DNA from: Actinomycetota bacterium
Lineage (GTDB): Bacteria; Actinomycetota; Geothermincolia; Geothermincolales; RBG-13-55-18
Assembly: GCA_030019255.1 (NCBI GenBank)
Contig: JASEFK010000006.1
Coordinates: 26,464 to 90,463, forward strand
Direction of reading: 5' to 3'
Length of the DNA stretch: 64,000 nt
Part shown: positions 16,327 to 24,954 of the stretch, one piece after another
How positions within the stretch are numbered: position 1 is the stretch's first letter
How the letters are laid out: each line of letters begins with the position of its first letter
Notes under the pieces: generated by a model
Databases searched by the model: none
What the model was told of the DNA's origin: nothing
What the model saw: the letters and a program-made list of their open reading frames with translations, nothing else
Translations under genes and position numbers: made by a program

Positions 16327-17553
16327 TTGGAGATAAGGCAGGTCTTCGTGCTCGGTGCCGGCTTCATGGGTAACGGTATCGCCCAGGTAGCCTCCTTCGC
16401 TGGCTACCCGGTGACCATGTGCGACGTGAGCGAGGAGCGCCTGGAGGCCGGGCTGCAGGCTATCAGGTCCTCGCTGGAAAAGTTCCTGGCCAAGGGGAAG
16501 ATAACCGAGGGACAGGCGGAGGCCACCCTGGCCGGCATCCACCTCACCACCCGCATGGAGGACGCCCGGGAAGCGGACCTGGTGGTGGAGGCGATTCCCG
16601 AGGACCTGGAGCTAAAGAAACACGCCTTCGCCGAGCTGGACCGCCTATGTCCTCCCCATGCCATCCTGGCCAGCAACACCTCGGCCATCCCCATCACCTC
16701 CCTGGCCTCGGCCACCTCCCGGCCGGAAAGGGTGGTGGGCCTGCATTTCTTCGGTCCCGTCCCCCTGCTGCGCCTGGTGGAGGTCATCCGCGGCCTCCTG
16801 ACCTCCGAGGAGACCATGCGTAACGCGGAGGAGTGGGCCCGCAGCCTGGGCAAGGAGACGGTGCTGGTACTTAAGGACCACGCCGGCTTCGTGGCCAACC
16901 GGGTGAACATCCCCACCAACATCGAGGCCGTGCGCATGATCGAGGAGGGCTTCGCCACCCCCGAGGAGATAGACCGCGCCACCGGGGGATACGAGGCCGG
17001 GGTGGGACCCATGCAGATCATCGACAACGCGGGGCTGGACGTGGGATATCGCGCCGCCCTGGCCATCTACGAGGACACCCGCGACCCCAGGTTCCTTCCC
17101 CCTCCCCTGCTTAAACGCATGGTGGAGGCGGGGCTTCTGGGGCGCAAGGCCGGGCGCGGGTTCTACGATTACTCCACCGGGAAACGGGTGAGTTACTTCC
17201 CCGCCGTCCGCAGCGGGGAATCGGAGGAGGAACGCAACCTCCGCATGCAAACCGTGCTCAACCACCTCCTCATTCCCGCCATCCTGGAGGCGGTGGCCGT
17301 GGTGGAGGCCGGCGTGGCCACGCCGGAGGACGTGGACCGGGCTTCCCGCCTGGGCTTCAACCTGCCCTTCGGGCAACTGGAGATGGCCGACACCATGGGG
17401 TTGGACACGGTCCTGGAGACCGCCCTCACCCTCCACCGGGAAACCGGGAACCCCAGGTTCTTCCCTCCTCCCCTCCTGCGGCGCATGGTGGCGGCGGGGA
17501 TGCTGGGGCGCAAGTCCGGGCGCGGCTTTCACTCCTACCAAACTGAACCTTAA
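16327..17553 (+). CDS. 3-hydroxyacyl-CoA dehydrogenase with duplicated C-terminal domain
   Basis: The TTG start at 16327 follows AAAGGAGGGAGCC. The Rossmann domain begins VFVLGAGFMGNGIAQVAS; SNTSAIPIT and VGLHFFGPVPLLRLVEVI are typical of the family. The first C-terminal domain, from about residue 190, has FVANRVNIP and ends LLGRKAGRGFYDY. A second copy follows, ending MLGRKSGRGFHSY, giving 408 residues instead of the usual 280-290 of the short bacterial enzymes. The enzyme oxidises 3-hydroxyacyl-CoA to 3-oxoacyl-CoA with NAD in beta-oxidation or butanoate metabolism. Two fused C-terminal domains mimic within one chain the dimer-like arrangement of longer FadB-type proteins. An acyl-CoA ligase follows. 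Confidence 0.9.
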   Translation: MEIRQVFVLGAGFMGNGIAQVASFAGYPVTMCDVSEERLEAGLQAIRSSLEKFLAKGKITEGQAEATLAGIHLTTRMEDAREADLVVEAIPEDLELKKHAFAELDRLCPPHAILASNTSAIPITSLASATSRPERVVGLHFFGPVPLLRLVEVIRGLLTSEETMRNAEEWARSLGKETVLVLKDHAGFVANRVNIPTNIEAVRMIEEGFATPEEIDRATGGYEAGVGPMQIIDNAGLDVGYRAALAIYEDTRDPRFLPPPLLKRMVEAGLLGRKAGRGFYDYSTGKRVSYFPAVRSGESEEERNLRMQTVLNHLLIPAILEAVAVVEAGVATPEDVDRASRLGFNLPFGQLEMADTMGLDTVLETALTLHRETGNPRFFPPPLLRRMVAAGMLGRKSGRGFHSYQTEP

Positions 17554-17705
17554 CCCCATTCTTGAACCAAAGCAGCCGGCGATTCGAATCCGAGCCGTAT
17601 ACCGGCTTGCCTGCATTGGTTTGACACCTTGCTCACCAGGCATATATCCTATTATTAAGTGCTGAATGGGGATGGCTGCGTTCCGCGAAAGTCAAGGCGA
17701 TGGTC

Positions 17706-17781
17706 TATAATTACACTTTTTCGAAGGAGGAACGGAGGGCTTGACCACGGGACTGAACCCGTCAAGCCCTTCTTCTTATTA
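17706..17781 (+). terminator. Leader with intrinsic terminator ahead of the acyl-CoA ligase (possible attenuator)
   Basis: A TATAAT-like -10 at 17706-17711 is followed by AGGGCTTGAC (17736-17745) pairing with GTCAAGCCCT (17761-17770); the inner ACGGG/CCCGT extends the stem. TTCTTCTTATT follows. The stem lies only about 36 bp before the ligase start at 17817. It may end the upstream transcript, or, if the -10 is real, act as an attenuator in the leader. No good -35 is visible. Confidence 0.6.
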
Positions 17782-17816
17782 AGGCACGGGCGCCGACAGA
17801 GGAGGGAGTGAGAAAC

Positions 17817-19475
17817 ATGGAAAAGGTCTGGCTCAAGCACTACGACTACTTCGTCCCCGAGAGCATCCGCTACCCACGTGTGCCCCTGTACCAGCTCTTG
17901 GAAATGACCTGCGTGAAATACGACGAGAACGTGGCCACTATCTTCTTCGATCAGAAGCTCACCTACGGCGAGCTGCGCGATCAGGTAAGACGCCTGGCCA
18001 CCGCTCTGCGAGGCATGGGGGTGCAGAAGGGAGACCGCGTGGCCATAATGCTCCCCAACTGTCCCCAGTTCATCATCTCCTACTACGGGGTCCTGGAGGC
18101 CGGGGCCACGGTGGTGAACATCAGTCCCCTGCACGTGGAGAGGGAGCTGGAGTATGAGTTCAACGACTCCGGGGCGGAGACCCTCATCTACCTGGACCTC
18201 TTCGACGCCCGCATCCAGGCGGTGAAGGACAAGAGCCCCCTCAAGCGCCTCATCGCCTCCAGCATCACCGACTACATGGAGACCCCGGCGCCACCCAACG
18301 TGGAAAAGGGCCCCGGGGTGTATTATCTGAAGGAGATAATCGCCGAGGCGGAGCCGGAGGTCCCCGAGGTGGAGATCGATCCCGAGGAGGACCTGGCCGC
18401 CCTGCAGTACACAGGAGGCACCACCGGCCTGCCCAAGGGGGTCATGCTCACTCACTTCAACCTGGTGGCCAACGCCACCCAATGCATGTTCTGGGCTAAG
18501 GAGTTCACCGAGCGGGGTAAGGACGTTTACCTAGACGTCATCCCCTTCTTCCACTCCTACGGGCAGACGGTGGGCATGAACACGGCCATCGCCAACGCAG
18601 CCACCATGATCCTCATCCCCCAATTCGAGATCAACATGATGCTCCAGGTCATCCAAAAGTACAAGCCCAACTTCTTCCCCGGGGTGCCCACTCTGTACGT
18701 GGCCATCCTCAACCACCCCGACGCCCTCTCCTACGGGGTGGACAAGATAAGGCTGTGCAACTCCGGCTCGGCCCCCATCCCCGTGGAGGTCATCCGCAAG
18801 TTCAGCCGCATCTCCGGGGGCATCTTCGCCGAGGGCTACGGGCTCTCTGAGGCCTCCCCGGTGACCCATTCCAACCCCGTCTTCGGCCTGAAGAAAGTGG
18901 GCTCCATCGGCATCCCCTTCCCGGACACGGAGGCCAAGATCGTGGACGTGGAAACCGGGAAGACGGAGCTTGGTGTGGGCGAGCCGGGGGAGCTCATCAT
19001 CCGGGGACCCCAGGTGATGAAGGGCTACTGGCAGAAACCGGAGGAGACCGCGGAGACGCTGCGCGACGGCTGGCTGTACACCGGGGACATCGCCACCATG
19101 GACGAGGACGGCTACTTCTACATCGTGGACCGCAAGAAGGACATGATCATCGCCGGCGGCTTCAATATCTACCCCCGCGAGGTGGACGAGGTCCTCTACG
19201 AGCACCCCAAGGTGCAGGAGGCGGTGACCGTGGGAGTCCCCGACGAGTACCGGGGGGAGACGGTCAAGGCCTTCATCGTGCTCAAGGAGGGGTGCGAGTG
19301 CACCGAGGAGGAGATCATCTCCTTCTGCCGGGAGCGCCTGGCCCCCTACAAGGTCCCCCGCCTGGTGGAGTTCCGCCCCGAGCTGCCCAAGACCATGGTG
19401 GGCAAGATTCTCCGCCGCGCCCTGCGCGAGGAGGAGATGGCCAAGCGCAAGGCCCAGGAGGAGAAGAAGGGCTGA
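17817..19475 (+). CDS. Long-chain acyl-CoA ligase (AMP-forming)
   Basis: The 552-residue protein has the ANL-superfamily signatures in order: P-loop YTGGTTGLPKGVMLTH, GYGLSEASPVTHSNP, YTGDIATMDEDGY, the hinge DRKKDMIIAGGFNIYPREVDE and a C-terminal catalytic lysine in KTMVGKILRR. It activates a fatty acid or related carboxylate with ATP and CoA in the cytosol. I chose the ATG at 17817, after GAGGAGGGAGTG, over a GTG at 17808. Together with the upstream 3-hydroxyacyl-CoA dehydrogenase it suggests fatty-acid beta-oxidation. The chain resembles FadD-type ligases, but the acyl length is not readable. Confidence 0.92.
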   Translation: MEKVWLKHYDYFVPESIRYPRVPLYQLLEMTCVKYDENVATIFFDQKLTYGELRDQVRRLATALRGMGVQKGDRVAIMLPNCPQFIISYYGVLEAGATVVNISPLHVERELEYEFNDSGAETLIYLDLFDARIQAVKDKSPLKRLIASSITDYMETPAPPNVEKGPGVYYLKEIIAEAEPEVPEVEIDPEEDLAALQYTGGTTGLPKGVMLTHFNLVANATQCMFWAKEFTERGKDVYLDVIPFFHSYGQTVGMNTAIANAATMILIPQFEINMMLQVIQKYKPNFFPGVPTLYVAILNHPDALSYGVDKIRLCNSGSAPIPVEVIRKFSRISGGIFAEGYGLSEASPVTHSNPVFGLKKVGSIGIPFPDTEAKIVDVETGKTELGVGEPGELIIRGPQVMKGYWQKPEETAETLRDGWLYTGDIATMDEDGYFYIVDRKKDMIIAGGFNIYPREVDEVLYEHPKVQEAVTVGVPDEYRGETVKAFIVLKEGCECTEEEIISFCRERLAPYKVPRLVEFRPELPKTMVGKILRRALREEEMAKRKAQEEKKG

Positions 19476-19524
19476 TTACCCCATCGTTCATAAACCGGAA
19501 GTACCCCTTGGGACTCGACCCTCA

Positions 19525-19552
19525 TGCCCGCCGCCACCGGCGGGCATTGTTC
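19525..19552 (+). terminator. Intrinsic terminator after the acyl-CoA ligase
   Basis: TGCCCGCCG (19525-19533) pairs with CGGCGGGCA (19538-19546) around a four-base loop, followed by TTGTTCTT. It lies 50 bp after the ligase stop and next to the stop codon of the convergent small gene at 19553. Confidence 0.8.
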
Positions 19553-19840
19553 TTAACCCTCGTTTTCGCCCTCTCCGCGGAGCACACGGCGCACGTAAAC
19601 CCGGAACATGCGCTCACCGCCCAGCAAGTAGCACTTCGCGCATCCCTCCACGTCCTCATCCCCCAGTTCCTCCAGCAGGCACTCGAAACCCATCTCCCCG
19701 TATTCGTCCAAAACCCTCTTCAGGTGTTCCCCGCCGGAGATAACCGCCTCCCTCCATCCTTCCTCGGGGGAAGGATCTGATCCGTCCAGAAGCCGGCAGT
19801 GAGGAGGAAAACTTATCCGCTCCGTATGTCGGCCTTCCAT
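19553..19840 (-). CDS. Small hypothetical protein with CxxC motif
   Basis: The 95-residue product (MEGRHTERISFPPHC...) has balanced composition, an acidic helical centre and a CAKC pair at about residues 73-76. The codon pattern favours G or C in third positions, as in its neighbours. I do not recognise a family. It is convergent with the acyl-CoA ligase and is likely a stand-alone gene, possibly metal binding. Low-moderate confidence that it is expressed. Confidence 0.5.
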   Translation of the reverse strand: MEGRHTERISFPPHCRLLDGSDPSPEEGWREAVISGGEHLKRVLDEYGEMGFECLLEELGDEDVEGCAKCYLLGGERMFRVYVRRVLRGEGENEG

Positions 19841-20493
19841 CGGCTTTTACCCCTGTTTCCCGACCTTCAGCTATTATCCTAAACCTTTAACGCGAGCTGA
19901 AAAACCACCGTTGACCGGTCTCCCAACTTCTTTCAATCCCGAAAGTCCTGCTCGAACCATATATCATCCCTGCTCAGCGAAAACCCGGTCCCGAGATCAG
20001 GCAATTGCTAGAACCCCCATGACTGAACGACCTCGTTTGAGAAGAATCCGCATACGGACCTGCCCGAGGCGCGGTTCGTGTCCGGTCTTCCACATCAGGG
20101 AAGCGCGGCGTCCTACTGCCCAGGTTCAGGAACATGATGGACACCCCCTATACTTGCTTTGTAAAGCAAGAAGAGAAGCAAGGTGAGGTACAGAAGAGAA
20201 GCAAGGTGACGTCTAAATGAAGGGTTCAATTGGGACCACTATAAGTATCTACCCCAGGCTTCCTCATCAACATAGTCTGGAAAGGATGGCAAAAGGGATA
20301 TATTAGGATCGGAATGAATAAACGATGCACGATATAACACGGCTCCGGCATCCCGGCATAGGTTGCCCGAAGTGACACGGAGCCTAGCCTAAGCGATTGA
20401 AACTGCAAGAACGGAGAGAGGATTGTCTGCGGGCTTCTTTCATGGAGGGAATATTGCCCGGTTAACTGCTCTTGGGATAAAGGAACTTGGAGG
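19841..20493. other. 653-bp gap with short direct repeat, no gene seen
   Basis: No frame looks coding. AGAAGAGAAGCAAGGTGA occurs twice, at 20169-20186 and 20192-20209. Composition is AT-richer than the surroundings, especially 20210-20340, consistent with promoters for either flanking gene or with acquired DNA. Confidence 0.45.
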
Positions 20494-21261
20494 ATGAAGG
20501 GTCTGGAGGGGCTGGCGCGGAGATTCCTGTATTATCCGGACCGCCTTCCCGCCGACCTCCCTCCCCCTCCCTGGGCGGAGGGGGCGGAGGAGGTGTGGTT
20601 GGAATGCGCGGACGGGGTGCGCATCCACGGGCTGTGGTGGAAGGAACCGGAAGGCGCCCCGGTGATCCTCTTCCTGCACGGCAATGCCCAGGAGGTCTAC
20701 AGCTGGTCGCTGGTCCACCGGGAGCTGGAGCCGCTGGGCTGCCGCATGCTGCTCATCGACTACCACGGCTACGGGAAGAGCGGGGGCAAACCCCACGAGA
20801 GAGGGCTCTACCTGGACGGGGAGGCGGCCCTGGGATGGCTGAAGAACGAGGGCGTTCCGGAGGAAGAGATAATCGTCTTCGGGAAATCCCTGGGCGGCGC
20901 GGTGGCCTGCGAGGTCGCCCGCGGGAGGCCCCTGCGGGCCCTGGTCCTGGAATCCACCTTCACCTCCCTGGCCTCCGTGGCCCGCAGGCTCTTCCCCTTC
21001 CTGCCCCGCGGCGTGCCGCTGGGGGAGAGCTATGCCAGCCTAGAGAAGATGGGGGACGTCCGCTGCCCGGTCCTGGTCATCCACGGCGACCGGGACGAGC
21101 TCATCCCCGTGGAGGAAGGACTGGAACTCTTCCGGGCAGCCCCTGAACCGAAGGAACTCTACCTGGTGCTCGGCGCCGGGCACAACGACGTCTCCCTGGT
21201 GGCGGGAGAGGAATACGCGCGCCGCATTGGCACCTTCCTGGAATCCTGTCGCGGAGGTTGA
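20494..21261 (+). CDS. Alpha/beta hydrolase (ABHD13/BEM46-like)
   Basis: The 255-residue protein has the oxyanion motif FLHGNAQ, the strand LLIDYHGYGKSGG, the nucleophile elbow GKSLGGAVA, the acid in VIHGDRDELIP and the catalytic histidine in GAGHNDV. This order is complete for a serine hydrolase. A short hydrophobic N-terminus (LARRFLYYPDRLP) resembles membrane-proximal BEM46 proteins. The substrate is probably an ester or acyl lipid but cannot be named. The ATG at 20494 follows TTGGAGGATGAAGG only loosely; coding pattern supports it. Confidence 0.85.
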   Translation: MKGLEGLARRFLYYPDRLPADLPPPPWAEGAEEVWLECADGVRIHGLWWKEPEGAPVILFLHGNAQEVYSWSLVHRELEPLGCRMLLIDYHGYGKSGGKPHERGLYLDGEAALGWLKNEGVPEEEIIVFGKSLGGAVACEVARGRPLRALVLESTFTSLASVARRLFPFLPRGVPLGESYASLEKMGDVRCPVLVIHGDRDELIPVEEGLELFRAAPEPKELYLVLGAGHNDVSLVAGEEYARRIGTFLESCRGG

Positions 21262-21543
21262 CCCCCAGCCGGGTGCACCCACCGCGGCCGACTTTTTCCT
21301 CCCCGCCCCTCGCGACCCACGCTCCCCATCACCACCCCGCTTTCCGGCTATGGATGATCTTGCCAGCAACTTATCGGGGCCACGCCCCGGCGACCCCGGG
21401 TGGCGAGGAATGGTTCAAGGACCGGCCGGCATTTCCCCGGTGAGGACCGTACCGGAAACCGAGCAGGGCGATCCCCGCCGATGCGGTGGGAAGGAAGGAG
21501 GAATCGGAGCGGCAAGGGATGGGCCACATGGTAATCTCTACCC

Positions 21544-22104
21544 ATGTGGTGGAAAGCATTTCTGGCCGCCTTCGGACTCCTGTTCGTGGCCGAGCTGGGG
21601 GACAAGACCCAGCTGGTCATCCTGACCCTGGCCGGTCGACACGGCTGGAAGATGGTCTTCGCCGGGGCGTCGACGGCCTTCGCCCTGCTCAACGCCCTGG
21701 CCGTGACCGTGGGAGCGACCCTCTACGAGTTCCTGCCGGAGAATGTCGTTCGATACGGCGCGGCCGGGCTGTTCATCCTCATCGGAACCCTCATCCTTCT
21801 GGGGCGAGAAAAGGAGGAGGGCGAAAGGGAGAGAGCCCGGGCGCGAAATCCTTTCCTCTCCGTCTTCCTGCTCGTCTCCCTCATGGAGCTGGGGGATAAA
21901 ACCCAGCTCTCCCTCCTGGCCCTGTCCGCCAGGTACTCCTACCCGCTCCTGATATTCCTGGGAGGGACGCTGGCCTTGAGCCTCACCTCCCTGATCGGGG
22001 CCCTCGTGGGCACCGGGATATCGCGGCTCGTGCCTCCCTTGTGGATGCGCCGCATCTCCGGGATCGTCTTCCTGGCCTTCGGGGTGGGTAGCCTTTTCTG
22101 GTAA
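21544..22104 (+). CDS. GDT1/TMEM165 (UPF0016) family cation transporter
   Basis: The 186-residue integral membrane protein has two homologous halves, each with the family signature ELGDKTQ: FVAELGDKTQL near residue 15 and LMELGDKTQL near residue 118. About six hydrophobic segments are visible, with a charged loop REKEEGERERARAR in the middle. Known members export Mn2+ (MneA in Vibrio) or exchange Ca2+/Mn2+ for protons. It stands alone. I looked for a manganese riboswitch upstream and could not recognise one. Confidence 0.88.
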   Translation: MWWKAFLAAFGLLFVAELGDKTQLVILTLAGRHGWKMVFAGASTAFALLNALAVTVGATLYEFLPENVVRYGAAGLFILIGTLILLGREKEEGERERARARNPFLSVFLLVSLMELGDKTQLSLLALSARYSYPLLIFLGGTLALSLTSLIGALVGTGISRLVPPLWMRRISGIVFLAFGVGSLFW

Positions 22105-22315
22105 TCCTTGCCACTGACCACCACCTGAAGCCACTGCCCTTCCGGCATCCACCATCAAGTGGCTGGAAAAGGGAGCCGCGGTACACCGCTCGCATAATAT
22201 CGCCAGGAACGGACCTCCACAGGGTATCGGTATATCGGTGGAAGGCATGTACCGCTCGCGCCCCGCTCGTCTCAGACGCTCCCGGCCAACTCTTCCATGC
22301 GAGGGCAGGCCCGTG

Positions 22316-22960
22316 TCAACCATCCGGCTCGGGACCCAGGAGGCGGCGGGCCCTCTCCAGATCCTCGGGGGTGTTGATATTGAAGAAGGAAAGGAATCCG
22401 GGATCGCGCTCCGCTATCTCCTCCTCCTCAACATAGCAAACGTCAAGATCCTCGAGGACCTCGTGGATTTTCAATCTCCCGCCTTCCAACCTCTCCCTGA
22501 CCATCTTCCGTATATCCCGGGAATAAACAGCGAAGAGCGGCTCGATGTACCGTCCGCGCCGCGGAACCACCGCTTCCCGGCCCGGGGCCCGGGAGAGCAG
22601 AAGACGGATGAGTTCCGGGCTCGGGTAAGGCATGTCGCAGGCCATCACGAACACGTATGGCTTGGTAGAATATTCCAGGGCAGTGTATATACCCCCCAGC
22701 GGGCCCTTTCTCGGTAAGAGGTCGTTCACCACCCTCACCCCATCGCCGGCAACGGCCTGCACGGCATGGTTGTCTCCCTGGACCACCACGAGGATACGGG
22801 GAAATATGTACTTGAGCACGTTGACGATGCGCCCCAGCACGCTCTTGCCGTCTATCTCCAGGGAGGTCTTGTCCATTCCCAGGCGTTTCCCCCTCCCCCC
22901 GGCCAAGACTGCGGCCGCGAAATACCCGGCCTTTGCATCGGCGGGTCCCGGGAGATTCAT
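22316..22960 (-). CDS. mobA: MobA-like molybdenum cofactor guanylyltransferase
   Basis: The 214-residue NTP-transferase has the nucleotide-binding motif AAVLAGGRGKRLGMDKTSL, then DLLPRKGPLGGIYTAL and the metal-binding VMACDMPYPSPELI. This fits MobA, which attaches GMP to molybdopterin. It lies just upstream of fdhD on the other side of a 175-bp gap, same strand, so both serve molybdenum or tungsten enzymes such as formate dehydrogenase. The C-terminal segment VCYVEEEEIAERDPG... NINTPEDLERAR is also typical of MobA. Confidence 0.88.
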   Translation of the reverse strand: MNLPGPADAKAGYFAAAVLAGGRGKRLGMDKTSLEIDGKSVLGRIVNVLKYIFPRILVVVQGDNHAVQAVAGDGVRVVNDLLPRKGPLGGIYTALEYSTKPYVFVMACDMPYPSPELIRLLLSRAPGREAVVPRRGRYIEPLFAVYSRDIRKMVRERLEGGRLKIHEVLEDLDVCYVEEEEIAERDPGFLSFFNINTPEDLERARRLLGPEPDG

Positions 22961-23135
22961 GGCCCTGGACCTCCCGGAGGGCAGATGTAACCATCGCCGA
23001 TTCCTTGGTTATACGGGTAAAAACGGGATGCTCCCCGAAGAGGAATAATCCCCATACTCAAGAAACAACATCTCATCGGGCTGGTCATCCTATTCCCCCG
23101 TCAAGTATTCCCCAGAGCCGGCGCGCCTTCACGTT

Positions 23136-23957
23136 TCATGAAAGGATCCTCCACCCGTGGGTGTATACGTTGAACCTCTTTCCATCGCAGAAGCCCACCA
23201 CGGTAAGGCCAGCCCGCTCGGCGATGCGGAGCCCCAGGGAAGTGGGCGCGGCCACGGAGACCAACACCGGTATCCTCACCCTCACCGCTTTCAAGGCCAT
23301 CTCGAAGCTGACGCGCCCGGAGAGCACGAGGATCTTGTCCTCCAGGGAAATGCCGCGCAGCGCGCACCAACCCACCGCCTTGTCCAAGGCGTTGTGCCTC
23401 CCTACGTCCTCGGCCACCACCAGTGGCTCGCCCCCGGCGTCGAAGATGCCCGCCCCGTGGGTGCCCCCGGTGGCGCGGAAGACCTCCTGCCTGGCAGTCA
23501 GTTTTTCCTCCAGCCCGTAAAGGACATGGGAGGGAACCTGTAATTCCGAGGTCACCCAGCCTTGGTGATAGTCCTCCACCGCCGAGAGGTCCGCTCCCCC
23601 ACACCCGGTACGCACCACGTAGGTGGAGGAGAACCTGTCCGTTCCCCGGGGGCTCTCCACCTCCATCTCCACCACGTTCCCGCGGTCCAGGCCGTCCCCT
23701 TCCCCTCTCCCACCCACCGCGGCCTCCGCTTCCAGGGAGCCACAGTGCCGGATGAGGTTGATGCGCCCCACGTCATCGATGATCCCCTCCGTGAGGCAGA
23801 AACCCACGGCCAGCTCCTTGTCCATGCCGGGCAAGCGCATGAGGGCCACCAGGGGCATGCCGTTGACCATAATCTCCAGGGGAAGCTCGACCACCACCCG
23901 GTCGTCGGCTTCCTCCTTTCCGGAGGGGAAGAAGCGGGTAATGCTCCAACCGATCAT
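23136..23957 (-). CDS. fdhD: FdhD, formate dehydrogenase sulfurtransferase accessory protein
   Basis: The 273-residue protein shows FdhD hallmarks: PLEIMVNGMPLVALMRLPG, DKELAVGFCLTEGII, VVRTGCGGADL, where the family's cysteine loop appears as a single Cys-Gly-Gly, and GRVSFEMALKAVR with IPVLVSVAAPTSLGLRIAERAGLTVVGF. FdhD transfers sulfur from IscS to the Mo/W bis-pterin cofactor. No formate dehydrogenase is in the window; mobA lies immediately downstream. The usual CxxC loop is reduced here, as in some homologues. Confidence 0.9.
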   Translation of the reverse strand: MIGWSITRFFPSGKEEADDRVVVELPLEIMVNGMPLVALMRLPGMDKELAVGFCLTEGIIDDVGRINLIRHCGSLEAEAAVGGRGEGDGLDRGNVVEMEVESPRGTDRFSSTYVVRTGCGGADLSAVEDYHQGWVTSELQVPSHVLYGLEEKLTARQEVFRATGGTHGAGIFDAGGEPLVVAEDVGRHNALDKAVGWCALRGISLEDKILVLSGRVSFEMALKAVRVRIPVLVSVAAPTSLGLRIAERAGLTVVGFCDGKRFNVYTHGWRILS

Positions 23958-24231
23958 GCCTCCATGATAAGGCGTAAGCTAGGCGTCCGTAAACGAAAGG
24001 GGTCATGGGTGCGTAAGACAACGAATTCCTTCCATCCCCGGAAGAAGGCAATCAATCATGTTCACGGGCGTGGAATGGACCAGGATACGGCGATCCCGGC
24101 ATGCACGGACGAGGAAAGGTCAAGCCATATCCTGCGACGTTTCCCAGTGTTTTCCGAGCGGTAAGCGAGGGCGGGAGGCACGTCCGGCATCCCAGCACGT
24201 TCCCGGACACATGGGACGTCCGGCGGCTCGC

Positions 24232-24603
24232 CTAAATGGTCCTTATGTCCAGGCTGTCGCCGGACCGGGTGCCCGTCCTTTCGATGGTTCCCTCGGGAAG
24301 CTCTAAAGCGGTGCGGGCACGCAGGACGAAGGGACTCAGCCTTCCGGGACGCAGGCGCTTCACCAGGCGGACGACCCTGAGGGCCTCGTCCACGAAGACG
24401 ACGTCGATGGGAAAGCGCATTCCGAAGGTATGTACCTGCCGGCAGGGGATGATGAGGAGTCCCCCACCTTCGAAAAGGCGGTCCCGTCCCAGAAGGCCGC
24501 GACGACGTGATGCGGAGGTTTCCGCCACCTCCGCTTCCTCCGCCAGTACCGTCCCGCGGGAAAGGTTCACGATGCTCACCCGGCGCATGGTGTAAGCATA
24601 CAC
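24232..24603 (-). CDS. DUF192 family protein
   Basis: The 123-residue product matches DUF192: RRRGLLGRDRLFEGGGLLIIP, then HTFGMRFPIDVVFVDEALRVVR, and a C-terminal ALELPEGTIERTG. Members are small beta-rich proteins, often secreted, of unknown function. No signal peptide is visible in this copy. An ATG at 24603 after GGAAGG and another at 24588 are both possible. Confidence 0.85.
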   Translation of the reverse strand: MYAYTMRRVSIVNLSRGTVLAEEAEVAETSASRRRGLLGRDRLFEGGGLLIIPCRQVHTFGMRFPIDVVFVDEALRVVRLVKRLRPGRLSPFVLRARTALELPEGTIERTGTRSGDSLDIRTI

Positions 24604-24954
24604 CGGTACCCTTCCAGGCGCACCACCCCGCGGATGGACGTCTTGCGGAATCAGCGCCTCTGCACTCCCATGGTCAAGCTTGGGGGGTATATCACCTCGC
24701 GGATCGAGTTTGTGGCGCGGGGGATGCTTCCTCCAGACCCGCCGCTCTCCACGTCACGCACGCCTGAGGGGACGTTCCGAGAAGCCGGAAATACATTGCT
24801 CCTCCCATGTTATATTTAGTAAATGTGTACTTTAAAGGGAGGCGACTTCTGTGAAGCACACAAAGGAGATGCCTTCCCCGCCTGCCGGCTCTGCTTTGAC
24901 TTCCGGCGCGGAAATGTCGATTATAATGAGGAAAAACCCGAGCAAGGAGGGAAG
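24604..24954. other. 351-bp intergenic region with promoter-like AT-rich end
   Basis: No gene is seen. TTATATT at about 24809-24815 and TTATAAT near 24931 could be -10 elements for the downstream MeaB gene. An in-frame upstream extension of MeaB from 24823 lacks conserved features. Confidence 0.4.

Noticed and set aside
21262-21543. Manganese (yybP-ykoY) riboswitch before the GDT1-type transporter
   Set aside because: These transporters often have one, but I could not find the conserved paired core by eye.
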